DNA of 64,000 nucleotides, from positions 620,001 through 684,000 of the forward strand of contig NC_010505.1 in assembly GCF_000019725.1 (NCBI RefSeq). The letters are read 5' to 3'. The position numbers and the translations under genes were made by a program. Under the pieces are notes generated by a model. That model saw only the letters and a list, made by a program, of their open reading frames with translations, had not been told where the DNA came from and did no database searches. Shown piece by piece: positions 17,099-27,087 of this stretch. Each line of letters opens with the position of its first letter. Positions within the stretch are counted from its first letter, which is position 1. This stretch comes from Methylobacterium radiotolerans JCM 2831. Its GTDB lineage: Bacteria > Pseudomonadota > Alphaproteobacteria > Rhizobiales > Beijerinckiaceae.

Positions 17099-17139
17099 TG
17101 TGGACAACGCCGTTTCCGGTGCCGGGCAGCTGTGGATAA
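17099..17139. promoter_or_regulatory. Pair of DnaA-box-like 9-mers
   Basis: TGTGGATAA at 17131-17139 is the exact complement of the classical DnaA box TTATCCACA. TGTGGACAA at 17099-17107 differs by one base. They are 32 bases apart and in the same orientation, in the spacer between the 77-residue gene and the downstream end of the CMD-family gene. There are too few boxes and too little AT-rich DNA for a replication origin. Confidence 0.45.
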
Positions 17140-17145
17140 GCCGGC

Positions 17146-17781
17146 TTACTCGGGCATGCGCGGCAGCGGCTTGCCGTCGGCGGGAATCGGGTAGCGGGCC
17201 GCGTTCAGCTCCATCGCCAGGAACGTGTAGTAGCCCGAGATCGCCGCCAGATCGACGACGCCGGGCTTGCCGAACCGGGCCTCGGCGCGCGCGAAGGTCG
17301 CGTCGGAGACGCGCCTCGTGTCCTGGAGCTCGGCGGTGAAATCGTAAACGAGAGTCTCGTCGTCGCTCATCTTGGCCGGCCGGCGGCCGTCGCGGATCGC
17401 CGCGATGATCTCGGCGGAGATGCCGGCCTTCTCGGCGATCGGCGCGTGGACGTACCACTCGTAGTCCTGCGTCCAGCGGCGGGCGGTCATCAGGATCACC
17501 AGCTCCGAGAGCGTAGTGCCGATCTTCGGCTTGAAGCGGAGATAGTCGCCCATCGACCGGGCGAGCGTCATCACCTCCGGCGAGTACATGAGCGGCTCGA
17601 ACGGCCCGAAGGGCGGCTTGCCGCGCGCCTGCGCGAAGGCCTCAGCCGCCTGTCTCTGCTCGGGCGTGTAGTCCTGGGGCGGGATGGTCGGCAGCCGGTC
17701 CTGCGCCCGCGCCGCGCCGGTCGCCAGCGGCAGGGCCAGGGAGAGGGCGGCCAGGGTCAGCGCGCGGCGGCGGAGGGTCAT
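17146..17781 (-). CDS. Exported carboxymuconolactone decarboxylase-family protein
   Basis: A 211-residue protein. Residues 1-27 form a signal peptide with a basic start (MTLRRRALTLAALSLALPLATGAARA), giving an exported mature domain. The helical CMD/AhpD-like domain shows SELVILMTARRWTQDYEWYVHAPIAEKAGIS and YDFTAELQDTRRVSD. The AhpD redox CxxC is missing (the site reads WYVH), so it is not a peroxidase-type member. It resembles the gamma-carboxymuconolactone decarboxylase-like branch, often of unknown substrate. Confidence 0.85.
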   Translation of the reverse strand: MTLRRRALTLAALSLALPLATGAARAQDRLPTIPPQDYTPEQRQAAEAFAQARGKPPFGPFEPLMYSPEVMTLARSMGDYLRFKPKIGTTLSELVILMTARRWTQDYEWYVHAPIAEKAGISAEIIAAIRDGRRPAKMSDDETLVYDFTAELQDTRRVSDATFARAEARFGKPGVVDLAAISGYYTFLAMELNAARYPIPADGKPLPRMPE

Positions 17782-17966
17782 CGTTTCGCTCCCGTCGGAT
17801 CTGTGCAGTCGCGCCGCACGATCGCGGCGGCGCCGCGCGGTTGCCAGGGCTCGGGACGGGGAGCCCGTGTCGAATCGTGCCCGGCGTCACGGGAACGCCG
17901 GACGCGGCGCCGACCCGGGTTCGCGCCGGTTGCACTCGACGCCGCGCCGCGCCATCAGCGGCCGCG

Positions 17967-20432
17967 ATGGCCGGTCCCGCACCCGTGCTGCCGATCGAGG
18001 CGGCGCTCCCCGATCTGCGCCGCGCGCTCGCCGCGCGGAACGCCGCCGTCCTGGTGGCGCCCCCGGGCGCCGGCAAGACGACCCGCGTGCCCCTCGACCT
18101 CCTGGCGGCGCCCTGGCTCGACGGGCGCAAGATCATCCTGCTGGAGCCGCGCCGCCTCGCGGCCCGGGCCGCCGCCGCGCGGATGGCCCAGACGCTGGGC
18201 GAGCCGGTCGGCGGGACGGTCGGCCTGCGCGTCCGCCTCGGCTCGAAGATCTCGGGCCGCACGCGGATCGAGGTCGTCACCGAGGGCGTCTTCACCCGGA
18301 TGATCCTGGACGATCCGGAGCTGTCCGGAATCGGCGCCGTCCTGTTCGACGAGTTCCACGAGCGTTCCCTCGACGCCGATCTCGGCCTCGCGCTGGCGCT
18401 CGACGCGCAGGGCGGCCTGCGGGAGGACCTGCGGATCCTCGTCATGTCGGCGACCCTCGACGGCGCCCGGGTCGCGCGGCTGATGGGCGACGCCCCGGTG
18501 GTCGCCTCCGAGGGCCGCGCCTTCCCGGTGGAGACCCGGTACGTGGAGCGCGACCCGAACCGTCGGGTCGAGGACTCGGTTGCCGAGGTCACCTTGCGCG
18601 CCCTGCGGGCGGATCCGGGCTCGATCCTGGTGTTCCTGCCCGGACAGGCGGAGATCCGCCGGACCACCGACCTGCTGGCCGAGACGGTCGGGCCCGACGT
18701 GCAGCTCGCGCCGCTCTACGGCGCGCTGACGCCCGCCGAGCAGGACCGCGCCGTCGCGCCGGCATCCGCCGGCACGCGGAAGGTCGTCCTCGCGACCAGC
18801 ATCGCCGAGACCTCCCTGACCATCGAGGGCGTCCGGATCGTGGTCGATTCGGGGCTGGCGCGGGTCCCGGTCTACGAGCCGGGCCTCGGCCTGACCCGTC
18901 TGGTCACGGCCCGCGCCTCTCGCGCTTCCGTGGACCAGCGCCGGGGCCGTGCCGGACGCACCGAGCCCGGCCTCTGCTGGCGGCTCTGGTCCGAGGCCGG
19001 CACGAACGCCCTGGAGCCGTTCACGCGGCCCGAGATCCTGTCGGCCGACCTCGCCGGGCTGCTCCTCGACTGCGCCGCCTGGGGCGTGACCGACCCCGGC
19101 GCGCTCGCCTTCCTCGACCCGCCCCCGGCGCCCGCCCTGGCGGAGGCCCGCGCCCTGCTGAGCGAGCTGGGCGCGCTCGACGCCGACGGCCGCCTGACGC
19201 CGGTCGGCGCGCGGCTGCGGGCGCTGCCGCTGCCGCCGCGGCTCGCCCGGATGGTGACGGTGGCGGCCGGCACCGGTCAGGCCCGGGCCGCCGCCGACCT
19301 CGCCGCCGTGCTGGTGGAGCGGGGCCTCGGGGGCGACGGGGTCGACCTCGACGAGCGGGTCGAGCGGTTCCGCCGCGACCGGGGCGGGCGCGCCGCCGAC
19401 ATGCGCCGGCTCGCCGAGAGCTGGGCCCGGATCGCCGGGGCGGGAGGTCCCGCGAGCCCGGACGCCGGCCCCTCCGGCGCCGGGCCGCTCCTGGCGCTCG
19501 CCTATCCGGACCGCGTGGCCCGGGCGCGCGGCCGCGAGGGCGAGTTCGTGATGGCGAGCGGCCGGGCCGGGCGCCTCGACCCGGCGAGCCCGCTCGCCCG
19601 CGAGACCCATCTGGTGATCGCCGACCTCGCCGGATCGGCCGGGAACGCCCGGATCCTCGCCGCGGCGGCGATCGGCGCCGAGGCGATCGAACGGCTGTTC
19701 GCCGACCGGATCGAGTCGCGCACCGAGATCGCCTTCGATCCGCCGGCAGCCGCCCTGCGGGCGCGGGCGGTCCGGCGACTCGGCGCGGTCAGTCTCGGAT
19801 CACGGCCGCTGCCGGTGCCGTCAGACATGGACAGCGCCGCGATTCTGGCGCGCGGCATCGCCGATCTCGGGATCGACCGGCTTCCGTGGACGCCGGCCCT
19901 GGCGCAGTGGCGAGCCCGGGTGAACTTCCTCCGCGCCGCCGAGGGCGCTGCCTGGCCCGACCTGTCGGACCAGGCGCTGGCCCGGACGGCGGAGACGTGG
20001 CTGGCGCCGTCCCTCGTGGGTCGCGCCGGCCTGGCGTCGGTCACGGCGGGCGATCTGGCGGACGCTCTCCAGGCGCTGCTGCCCTGGGACCTGCGCGCTC
20101 GGCTCGACGCGGAGGCGCCGACCCATGTCGAGGTGCCGACCGGCTCGCGCATCCCCGTGGATTACACGGCCGAGGAACCGGCGCTGGCGGTCCGGGTGCA
20201 GGAGCTGTTCGGCCTCGACCGGCACCCGCGGGCCGGTGGCCGGCCGCTGGTCTTGCACCTGCTGTCGCCGGCGCAGCGGCCGATCCAGATCACCCGGGAC
20301 CTGCCGGGCTTCTGGCGCGGCTCCTGGGCGGCGGTGCGGTCCGAGATGCGCGGGCGCTACCCGCGCCATCCCTGGCCGGAGGATCCGCTCAGCGAGGCGC
20401 CGACCCGGCGGGCCAAGCCCCGGGGAACCTGA
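17967..20432 (+). CDS. hrpB: ATP-dependent helicase HrpB
   Basis: An 821-residue DExH-box helicase. Motif I is at residues 31-40 (APPGAGKTTR), motif II is DEFH at 128-131, motif III is SAT at 161-163, and motif VI is QRRGRAGRTEPG. The C-terminal HrpB-specific domain ends in the conserved WPEDPLSEAPTRRAKPR. The start at 17967 places the family N-terminus correctly; the frame extends upstream without protein-like sequence. HrpB unwinds nucleic acid in vitro-type assays in relatives, but its cellular role is unclear and it is usually dispensable. Confidence 0.96.
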   Translation: MAGPAPVLPIEAALPDLRRALAARNAAVLVAPPGAGKTTRVPLDLLAAPWLDGRKIILLEPRRLAARAAAARMAQTLGEPVGGTVGLRVRLGSKISGRTRIEVVTEGVFTRMILDDPELSGIGAVLFDEFHERSLDADLGLALALDAQGGLREDLRILVMSATLDGARVARLMGDAPVVASEGRAFPVETRYVERDPNRRVEDSVAEVTLRALRADPGSILVFLPGQAEIRRTTDLLAETVGPDVQLAPLYGALTPAEQDRAVAPASAGTRKVVLATSIAETSLTIEGVRIVVDSGLARVPVYEPGLGLTRLVTARASRASVDQRRGRAGRTEPGLCWRLWSEAGTNALEPFTRPEILSADLAGLLLDCAAWGVTDPGALAFLDPPPAPALAEARALLSELGALDADGRLTPVGARLRALPLPPRLARMVTVAAGTGQARAAADLAAVLVERGLGGDGVDLDERVERFRRDRGGRAADMRRLAESWARIAGAGGPASPDAGPSGAGPLLALAYPDRVARARGREGEFVMASGRAGRLDPASPLARETHLVIADLAGSAGNARILAAAAIGAEAIERLFADRIESRTEIAFDPPAAALRARAVRRLGAVSLGSRPLPVPSDMDSAAILARGIADLGIDRLPWTPALAQWRARVNFLRAAEGAAWPDLSDQALARTAETWLAPSLVGRAGLASVTAGDLADALQALLPWDLRARLDAEAPTHVEVPTGSRIPVDYTAEEPALAVRVQELFGLDRHPRAGGRPLVLHLLSPAQRPIQITRDLPGFWRGSWAAVRSEMRGRYPRHPWPEDPLSEAPTRRAKPRGT

Positions 20433-20473
20433 CATCCGCCCACCGAAACCTCGACACGAACGGACCCGACGCG

Positions 20474-20899
20474 ATGACTACGGATAAGGATGCCTACGAT
20501 CCCGCCGCCGAGGGCTGGGCGCTGGTGGAGGACAAGGGCTTCATCGCCCATGTCGGGCCGCTGCACGTCCGCGGCGCGGACGGCGCCTACGCGTTCCGGG
20601 CCGATCAGAAGCACGCCAACCTGATCGGCGTGGTCCACGGCGGCATGCTGATGAGCTTCGCCGACCGGGCTCTCGGCGAGACCGCGATGCGCGCCGCCGA
20701 AGGCGCCAACTGCGTGACGATCCAGCTGGAGATGAAGTTCATCGATGTCGGCCGCCTCGGCGACTGGATCGAGATCCGGCCGCAGGTCGTCAAGCGCACC
20801 GGCTCCCTCGTGTTCATGCGCGGCGACGTCCGCGACGGCACCCGTCTCCTCGCCTCGGCGGACGGCGTCTGGAAGATCCTGCGGCGCCGGCCCAGTTGA
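20474..20899 (+). CDS. PaaI-type hotdog thioesterase
   Basis: A 141-residue single hotdog domain. The motif VVHGGMLMSFADRALG (His55-Gly-Gly) and the strand pattern CVTIQLEMKFIDV, GDWIEIRPQVVKRTGSLVFMRG match PaaI/4HBT-like acyl-CoA thioesterases. It should hydrolyse an acyl- or aryl-CoA in the cytoplasm. The substrate is not readable. It follows hrpB by 41 bases and may share its transcript. Confidence 0.87.
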   Translation: MTTDKDAYDPAAEGWALVEDKGFIAHVGPLHVRGADGAYAFRADQKHANLIGVVHGGMLMSFADRALGETAMRAAEGANCVTIQLEMKFIDVGRLGDWIEIRPQVVKRTGSLVFMRGDVRDGTRLLASADGVWKILRRRPS

Positions 20900-20972
20900 C
20901 CGGCTCAGGACAGGTGTCCTAGCCTGCCGGCGCGCGCCGCGGCCCGTTGCAGGATGCGCGGGGGAGGATCGT

Positions 20973-22196
20973 ATGCGACCGTCGCGGACCGATGCATCCG
21001 GGATCGCGGCCGAGCGCGGCCGTGTCCCGCCCTCCCGGCGCACGGTCCTCGCGGCCCTAGGAACACTCGCCGTCACGGCCGGCGACGCGGCGGCGCAGCC
21101 CGCGCCGCCCAGCACGGTGACGAGCCCGCCGCGCGACTTCCGCCCGGGAGCGCCGCCGACCACCTACTTCACCGATCCGGACATCGTCACGGTCGACCCG
21201 GCCTTCGAGCCCTACATCGTGCCGAACAGCGCCATCCGCCGGCTCTGGACCGGCGCCCTCTGGGCGGAGGGACCGGCCTGGAACGCCGTCGGCCGCTACC
21301 TCGTCTGGAGCGACATCCCGAACAACCGACAGATGCGCTGGCTGGAGGAGGACGGGCACGTCTCGACCTTCCGCATGCCGAGCAACAATTCCAACGGCAA
21401 CAGCTTCGATCGCCAGGGGCGGCAGCTCACCTGCGAGCACGCCACCGGGCGCGTCGTCCGCTACGAGCTCGACGGCTCGGCGACGGTCCTGGCCGATTCG
21501 TTCGAGGGGAAGCCGCTCAACTCCCCCAACGACGTGGTCCAGCACCCGGACGGCGCGTACTGGTTCTCCGATCCGCCCTACGGCGCGCTCCTCTACGAGG
21601 GCCTCCCCGACGCGGCGGGCGGTCCGAGCAACCCGCACGGCCATCTCGATCCGCGGCTCGGCCAGCCGGCCGGGACCGGCCCGCGGCGCCGCGTGCTGCC
21701 GAACGCGGTCTACCGGATCGACCCGTCCGGGCGGGTCGACCGGGTTCTCACCGACGACGAGGTGCCCGACCCCAACGGCCTGTGCTTCTCGCCCGATCAC
21801 CGGACGCTCTACGTCTGCTCCACCGGGAAGGGGCCCGGCGATACCGGACCCGGCGGCAAGGGCGAGATCTACGCCTTCGACGTCGGGACCGGGGCGGCGC
21901 TGTCGAACAAGCGCCTGTTCTCGGACTGCGTCGTGGACGGGGTGAAATGCGGGCCCGACGGCCTGCGGGCCGACGTCGACGGCAATCTCTGGGTGTCGAG
22001 CAACGCCGGTCGTGCCGTGGGCTACAACGGCGTCACCGTCTGGACACCGCGGGGCAAGCTCATCGGGCGGATCCGCCTGCCGGAAGTGTGCGGGAATCTC
22101 ACCTTCGGCGGTCCCAAGCGCAACCGCCTGTTCATGGCGGCGAGCCAGTCGCTCTACGCCGTGACGGTGAACACCCAGGGTGCCGGTCCGGCCTAG
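20973..22196 (+). CDS. Exported SMP-30/gluconolactonase-family hydrolase
   Basis: A 407-residue protein with ribosome site GGGGAGG 6 bases before the ATG. The N-terminus PPSRRTVLAALGTLAVTAGDAAAQ is a twin-arginine-like signal. The body is a six-bladed beta-propeller of the SMP-30 type: WAEGPAWNAVGRYLVWSDIPNNR for the first metal Glu, NSPNDVVQHPDGAYWFSDPPYG for the central Asn-Asp site, PDPNGLCFSPDHRTLYV and DGLRADVDGNLWVSS. These carry the Ca/Zn-binding Glu, Asn and Asp of lactonases. It probably hydrolyses a sugar lactone or related ester in the periplasm. Confidence 0.9.
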   Translation: MRPSRTDASGIAAERGRVPPSRRTVLAALGTLAVTAGDAAAQPAPPSTVTSPPRDFRPGAPPTTYFTDPDIVTVDPAFEPYIVPNSAIRRLWTGALWAEGPAWNAVGRYLVWSDIPNNRQMRWLEEDGHVSTFRMPSNNSNGNSFDRQGRQLTCEHATGRVVRYELDGSATVLADSFEGKPLNSPNDVVQHPDGAYWFSDPPYGALLYEGLPDAAGGPSNPHGHLDPRLGQPAGTGPRRRVLPNAVYRIDPSGRVDRVLTDDEVPDPNGLCFSPDHRTLYVCSTGKGPGDTGPGGKGEIYAFDVGTGAALSNKRLFSDCVVDGVKCGPDGLRADVDGNLWVSSNAGRAVGYNGVTVWTPRGKLIGRIRLPEVCGNLTFGGPKRNRLFMAASQSLYAVTVNTQGAGPA

Positions 22197-22286
22197 GATC
22201 CCGCCCCTGCGGTCCGGCAAGGGAGCGGCGCCGATCCTCCGGTCGGCCATGGCTGAGCGGGCATCGGGACGCTATCTGTCACGGGC

Positions 22287-22871
22287 ATGAGCGAGGATCC
22301 CGCCCCCGACCCGACCTTGAGCCGCCTCAGCGCGGCCCTGGGGGAGCTGCCGAAGCGCGGACTGCCGCCGGTGGAGCGGTGGGACCCGCCCTATTGCGGC
22401 GCCATCGACATCCGCATCGCGGCGGACGGGACGTGGTTCCACAACGGCTCGCCGATCCGCCGGGACAAGCTGGTCAGGCTGTTCGCCAGCATCCTGCGGC
22501 GCGAGCCGGACGGCCGGACCGTCCTGGTCACGCCGGTGGAGAGCGTCGGCATCACCGTGGACGACGCGGCCTTCGTGGCCGTCGAGATGGCGGTGGACGG
22601 GAGCGGGGCGGAGCGGCGCGTCTCCTTCCGGACCAACGTCGACGATCTGGTCAGCGTCGATGCCGAGCACGCCCTTCGCTTCGAGGCGGCACCGGACGGG
22701 GCGCTGAAGCCCTACCTCCATGTCCGCCGCGGGCTGTGGGCGCTCGTGACCCGGGCGCTCACCTACGACCTCGTGGATCTCGCCGAGGAGCGCGTCGTCG
22801 ACGGGAAGCCCTGGCTCGGCCTGTGGGCCGGCGGCGCCTTCCACACGATTGCGCCGGTCGCCGCCGCGTGA
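22287..22871 (+). CDS. DUF1285 protein
   Basis: A 194-residue cytoplasmic protein with the DUF1285 core: PPYCGAIDIRIAADGTWFHNGSPIRRDKLVRLFASILRRE followed by LVTPVESVGITVDDAAFVAVEM and a second beta domain. The fold is known in the family, but the function is not. Its stop overlaps the GTG start of the Nudix gene. It is the first gene of a compact operon with a Nudix hydrolase, DUF6111 and cca, an order typical of this bacterial group. Confidence 0.88.
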   Translation: MSEDPAPDPTLSRLSAALGELPKRGLPPVERWDPPYCGAIDIRIAADGTWFHNGSPIRRDKLVRLFASILRREPDGRTVLVTPVESVGITVDDAAFVAVEMAVDGSGAERRVSFRTNVDDLVSVDAEHALRFEAAPDGALKPYLHVRRGLWALVTRALTYDLVDLAEERVVDGKPWLGLWAGGAFHTIAPVAAA

Positions 22872-23539
22872 GCGACCCGCTCGCCGATTTCCTCGCCCGC
22901 GCCGCCGCCGGCCTGTCGCCGGCTCCGCCCGGGCCGGACGATCCGACCTCCAATCCGCGAGGCGACCACAGCCTCGATCCGGACGGGACGGCCGTGATCC
23001 CGCCGCCGCCGCACCGCCGAGCCGCCGTCCTCGTGCCGGTCGTGCCGCGCGCGGACGGGCCGACCCTGATCCTGACGATGCGGGCCGCCAACCTGCGCGA
23101 CCATTCCGGGCAGGTGGCGCTGCCGGGGGGCAAGATCGATCCCGCCGATCCCGGGCCCGCGGACGCGGCCCTGCGCGAGGCGTTCGAGGAGATCGGGCTT
23201 CCGCCCGAGTCGGTGCGGCTGCTCGGCTATCTCGACCCGTACCTCTCGGGCACCGGCTTCCTCGTGACCCCGGTCATCGGCTTGGTCGATCCCGGCGCGG
23301 TCCTGACGCCGAACCCGAACGAGGTGGCCGACGTCTTCGAGGTGCCGCTCCCGTTCCTCATGGACCCGGAGCGCTACCGCCTGCGCTCCCGCGCGTGGCA
23401 GGGCCGCGAGCGCTGGTTCTACGCCCTGACCTTCGGCGAGCGGCTGATCTGGGGCGTCACCGCCGGAATCCTGAATAATCTGCGCGAACGGCTCTACCCG
23501 GAGGCCGTGCCGGGCGACGCCGGGCGCCCGGCGCGTTAG
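22868..23539 (+). CDS. CoA pyrophosphatase (Nudix hydrolase)
   Basis: A 223-residue protein with a GTG start overlapping the DUF1285 stop. The Nudix box is LPGGKIDPADPGPADAALREAFEEIGL, with REAFEE giving the metal-binding glutamates. The spacing matches the CoA/NudL-type branch, together with the upstream MRAANLRDHSGQVALPGG typical of that group. It should cleave coenzyme A or oxidised CoA to phosphopantetheine and 3',5'-ADP, as a house-cleaning enzyme. The N-terminal 40 residues are Pro/Ala-rich and variable. Confidence 0.9.
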   Translation: MSDPLADFLARAAAGLSPAPPGPDDPTSNPRGDHSLDPDGTAVIPPPPHRRAAVLVPVVPRADGPTLILTMRAANLRDHSGQVALPGGKIDPADPGPADAALREAFEEIGLPPESVRLLGYLDPYLSGTGFLVTPVIGLVDPGAVLTPNPNEVADVFEVPLPFLMDPERYRLRSRAWQGRERWFYALTFGERLIWGVTAGILNNLRERLYPEAVPGDAGRPAR

Positions 23540-23548
23540 GCTGGCCCC

Positions 23549-23806
23549 ATGCTCCGCCGCGTCCTCGAAGAGTTCGGCCTCTTCCTCGTCCCCTTCGCGC
23601 TGTTCCTGGTCTACCTGCTGCTGTCCGGCCGCAATCCCCTGCGGCGGGTCCACTGGGACGCCCACCTGTTCCGCCTCGTCCTGGCCGGGCTGGCGGTGGT
23701 GATCGGCACCCTCGTCTACGAGGGGCTGTTCTCCGAACGCCGCCAGGGGGGCTACGTGCCGACCCACATGGAGAACGGCCGCCTCGTGCCCGGCGGCTTC
23801 CGGTGA
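23549..23806 (+). CDS. DUF6111-like small membrane protein
   Basis: An 85-residue protein with two membrane segments (FGLFLVPFALFLVYLLLSG and LFRLVLAGLAVVIGTLVYEGLF). The short conserved C-terminal stretch YVPTHMENGRLVPGGFR appears soluble. It resembles the DUF6111 family, which accompanies cca in alphaproteobacteria. The stop overlaps the GTG start of cca. Function unknown. Confidence 0.8.
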   Translation: MLRRVLEEFGLFLVPFALFLVYLLLSGRNPLRRVHWDAHLFRLVLAGLAVVIGTLVYEGLFSERRQGGYVPTHMENGRLVPGGFR

Positions 23807-25041
23807 GCCGCGCCCTCGATCCGACGGGCCTGAGCGCGCTGCTCGAACGCCCGGGGGTGCGCCGCGTCCTCGCCGCCCTGGACGCGCCGGGCGCGGAGAC
23901 CCGCTTGGTCGGCGGCTGCGTCCGCGACGCGCTCCTCGGCGCGCAGACCGCCGACATCGACATGGCGACCACGCATCGGCCCGAGGCGGTGATGCGGGCG
24001 GCGCAGCGGGCGCACGGCCTCAAGGCGGTGCCGACCGGCATCGAGCACGGCACCGTCACCCTGGTGACCGAGGACGGGCCGATCGAGGTCACGACCCTGC
24101 GCGAGGACGTCGAGACCGACGGGCGGCACGCGGTCGTCCGCTTCGGCACCGACTTCCTGCGCGACGCCGAGCGCCGGGACTTCACCGTCAACGCGCTCTC
24201 CCTCGGCGCCGACGGGAGCCTGCACGACCCGGTGGGCGGCCGCCCCGACCTCGCGGCCGGGCGGGTGCGCTTCATCGGTGACCCGGCGACACGGATCCGC
24301 GAGGACGCCCTGCGGATCCTGCGCTTCTTCCGCTTCCATGCCCGGTTCGGTGCCGGCGCGCCCGACGCCGCGGCCCTGGCTGCCTGCGTGGCCGCGCGGG
24401 ACAGCCTCGACCGGCTCTCGCGCGAGCGCGTGCGCGCGGAGTTCCTGAAGCTGCTGGCGGCCCCCGGCGGCCCGGCCCTGGTGACGACGCTGAGCGCGAC
24501 CGGCCTGCTGGCGCGGATCACCGGCGGCGTCGGGGAACTCGGGCGGCTCGCGCGCGCCGCCGGGGCGGGCCTGCCCCCGGTGAAGCGCCTCGCGGCTCTC
24601 GCCGTCGGTGCCCGGCACGACGCCGACCGGCTGCGCGAGCGGCTGCGTCTCTCGAAGAGCGAGCACGGACACCTCCTCGGCTACGCCGAGGTGCTGGCCG
24701 ATCTCCACGGATGCGCGGTGCTGGACGCGGTCGCGGCGCGGGCCCTGGCGGCGCGGCACGGGCTGTCGTGCCTGGCCGATACGCTGGCGATCCTGGCCGG
24801 AGAGCCGCGGCCCGCGGTGACGGAGGCGGCGCGGGCGGCCCTGCGGGCCCTGGAGGGGGAGGGGGCGTCGCCGGCCTTCCCCCTGGCGGGTGCGGATCTG
24901 GTGGCGGCCGGGGTGGCGCCAGGCCCCGGCATCGGGCGTGGGCTGGCCGCGGCGCGGAAAGTCTGGCTGGAGCGGGGCTGCCCGACGGACGCCGCCGCGC
25001 GGGCCGACCTGCTGGCGCGGGCGCTGGAGAGCGCCCGCTGA
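23803..25041 (+). CDS. cca: CCA tRNA nucleotidyltransferase
   Basis: A 412-residue protein with a GTG start in the preceding stop. The nucleotidyltransferase motif is at residues 35-53 (RLVGGCVRDALLG...ADIDM) with metal-binding Asp51 and Asp53. It is followed by the RRDFTVNAL loop, the nucleotide-selecting EDALRILRFFRFHARFG (with RxxRF), and a helical body and tail. It adds or repairs the 3' CCA of tRNAs without a template. Its end is only 6 bases from the convergent atpC. Confidence 0.95.
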   Translation: MSRALDPTGLSALLERPGVRRVLAALDAPGAETRLVGGCVRDALLGAQTADIDMATTHRPEAVMRAAQRAHGLKAVPTGIEHGTVTLVTEDGPIEVTTLREDVETDGRHAVVRFGTDFLRDAERRDFTVNALSLGADGSLHDPVGGRPDLAAGRVRFIGDPATRIREDALRILRFFRFHARFGAGAPDAAALAACVAARDSLDRLSRERVRAEFLKLLAAPGGPALVTTLSATGLLARITGGVGELGRLARAAGAGLPPVKRLAALAVGARHDADRLRERLRLSKSEHGHLLGYAEVLADLHGCAVLDAVAARALAARHGLSCLADTLAILAGEPRPAVTEAARAALRALEGEGASPAFPLAGADLVAAGVAPGPGIGRGLAAARKVWLERGCPTDAAARADLLARALESAR

Positions 25042-25047
25042 CCGGGA

Positions 25048-25449
25048 TCAGAGCTTGAGGAGCGCCTTGGTCTCTTGGAGCTGGACGATCTGGCCGTTCA
25101 GCTCCTCGCGCTTCTGCAGGTCCTCGGTGGCGTCGCGCTGCATCTCGACCGCCTCGATGTCCCGGTCGAGGGATTCGTGGGTCAGCTCCTCGATCGGGGC
25201 GGCGCGCTCGGCCAGCACGGTCACGGCCGTCGGCCCGATATCGGCGAAGCCGCCGCGGACGTAGATCCGCTTGCCGCTGCCCTGGCTCTCGGTGATCACG
25301 ATGACGCCGACGCGCAGGGAGGTCAGCACGGGCGCGTGGCCCGGCATCACGGTCATCTCGCCCTCGGTGCCGGGCAACTGAACGGCGGTCACCTCGCCGG
25401 AATACAGCGTCCGCTCGGGGCCGACGAAATCGAAGTGGAAGGTGGCCAT
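25048..25449 (-). CDS. atpC: F0F1 ATP synthase epsilon subunit
   Basis: A 133-residue protein: FHFDFVGPERTLYSGEVTAVQLPGTEGEMTVMPGHAPVLTSLRVG, the beta-sandwich domain, then a shorter helical C-terminus (ATEDLQKREELNGQIVQLQETKALL). It sits on the central stalk and modulates ATP hydrolysis. Last gene of the F1 operon; a GC-rich palindrome separates it from atpD by about 140 bases. Confidence 0.95.
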   Translation of the reverse strand: MATFHFDFVGPERTLYSGEVTAVQLPGTEGEMTVMPGHAPVLTSLRVGVIVITESQGSGKRIYVRGGFADIGPTAVTVLAERAAPIEELTHESLDRDIEAVEMQRDATEDLQKREELNGQIVQLQETKALLKL

Positions 25450-25556
25450 GGCCTGACGTGTTCCCGGATCGGCGGCGCGCGCCCCGCCGCGCGGGCGGAG
25501 CGTCTCGGAAAAGGCTGCGCGGACGGCACCGGTGAGGGTCGCCCGCGCAGCCTCTG

Positions 25557-25581
25557 CCCCCTTCCCGCGCGGGGAAGGGGG
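25557..25581. repeat. GC-rich palindrome in the atpD-atpC spacer
   Basis: CCCCCTTCCC (25557-25566) and GGGAAGGGGG (25572-25581) form a 10-bp stem with a 5-base loop. Two relatives with CCTTCCC/GGGAAGG or CCTCCCC/GGGGAGG stems lie in the atpG-atpA spacer. This suggests a dispersed palindrome family; in the transcript the hairpin could trim or stabilise mRNA ends or partly terminate. Confidence 0.55.
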
Positions 25582-25590
25582 GATGTCGTC

Positions 25591-27087
<1,497 letters not shown>

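Noticed and set aside
17099..17139. Possible replication origin because of DnaA boxes
   Set aside because: Only two boxes are present, with no AT-rich unwinding region and none of the usual origin neighbours such as hemE, parAB or dnaA.
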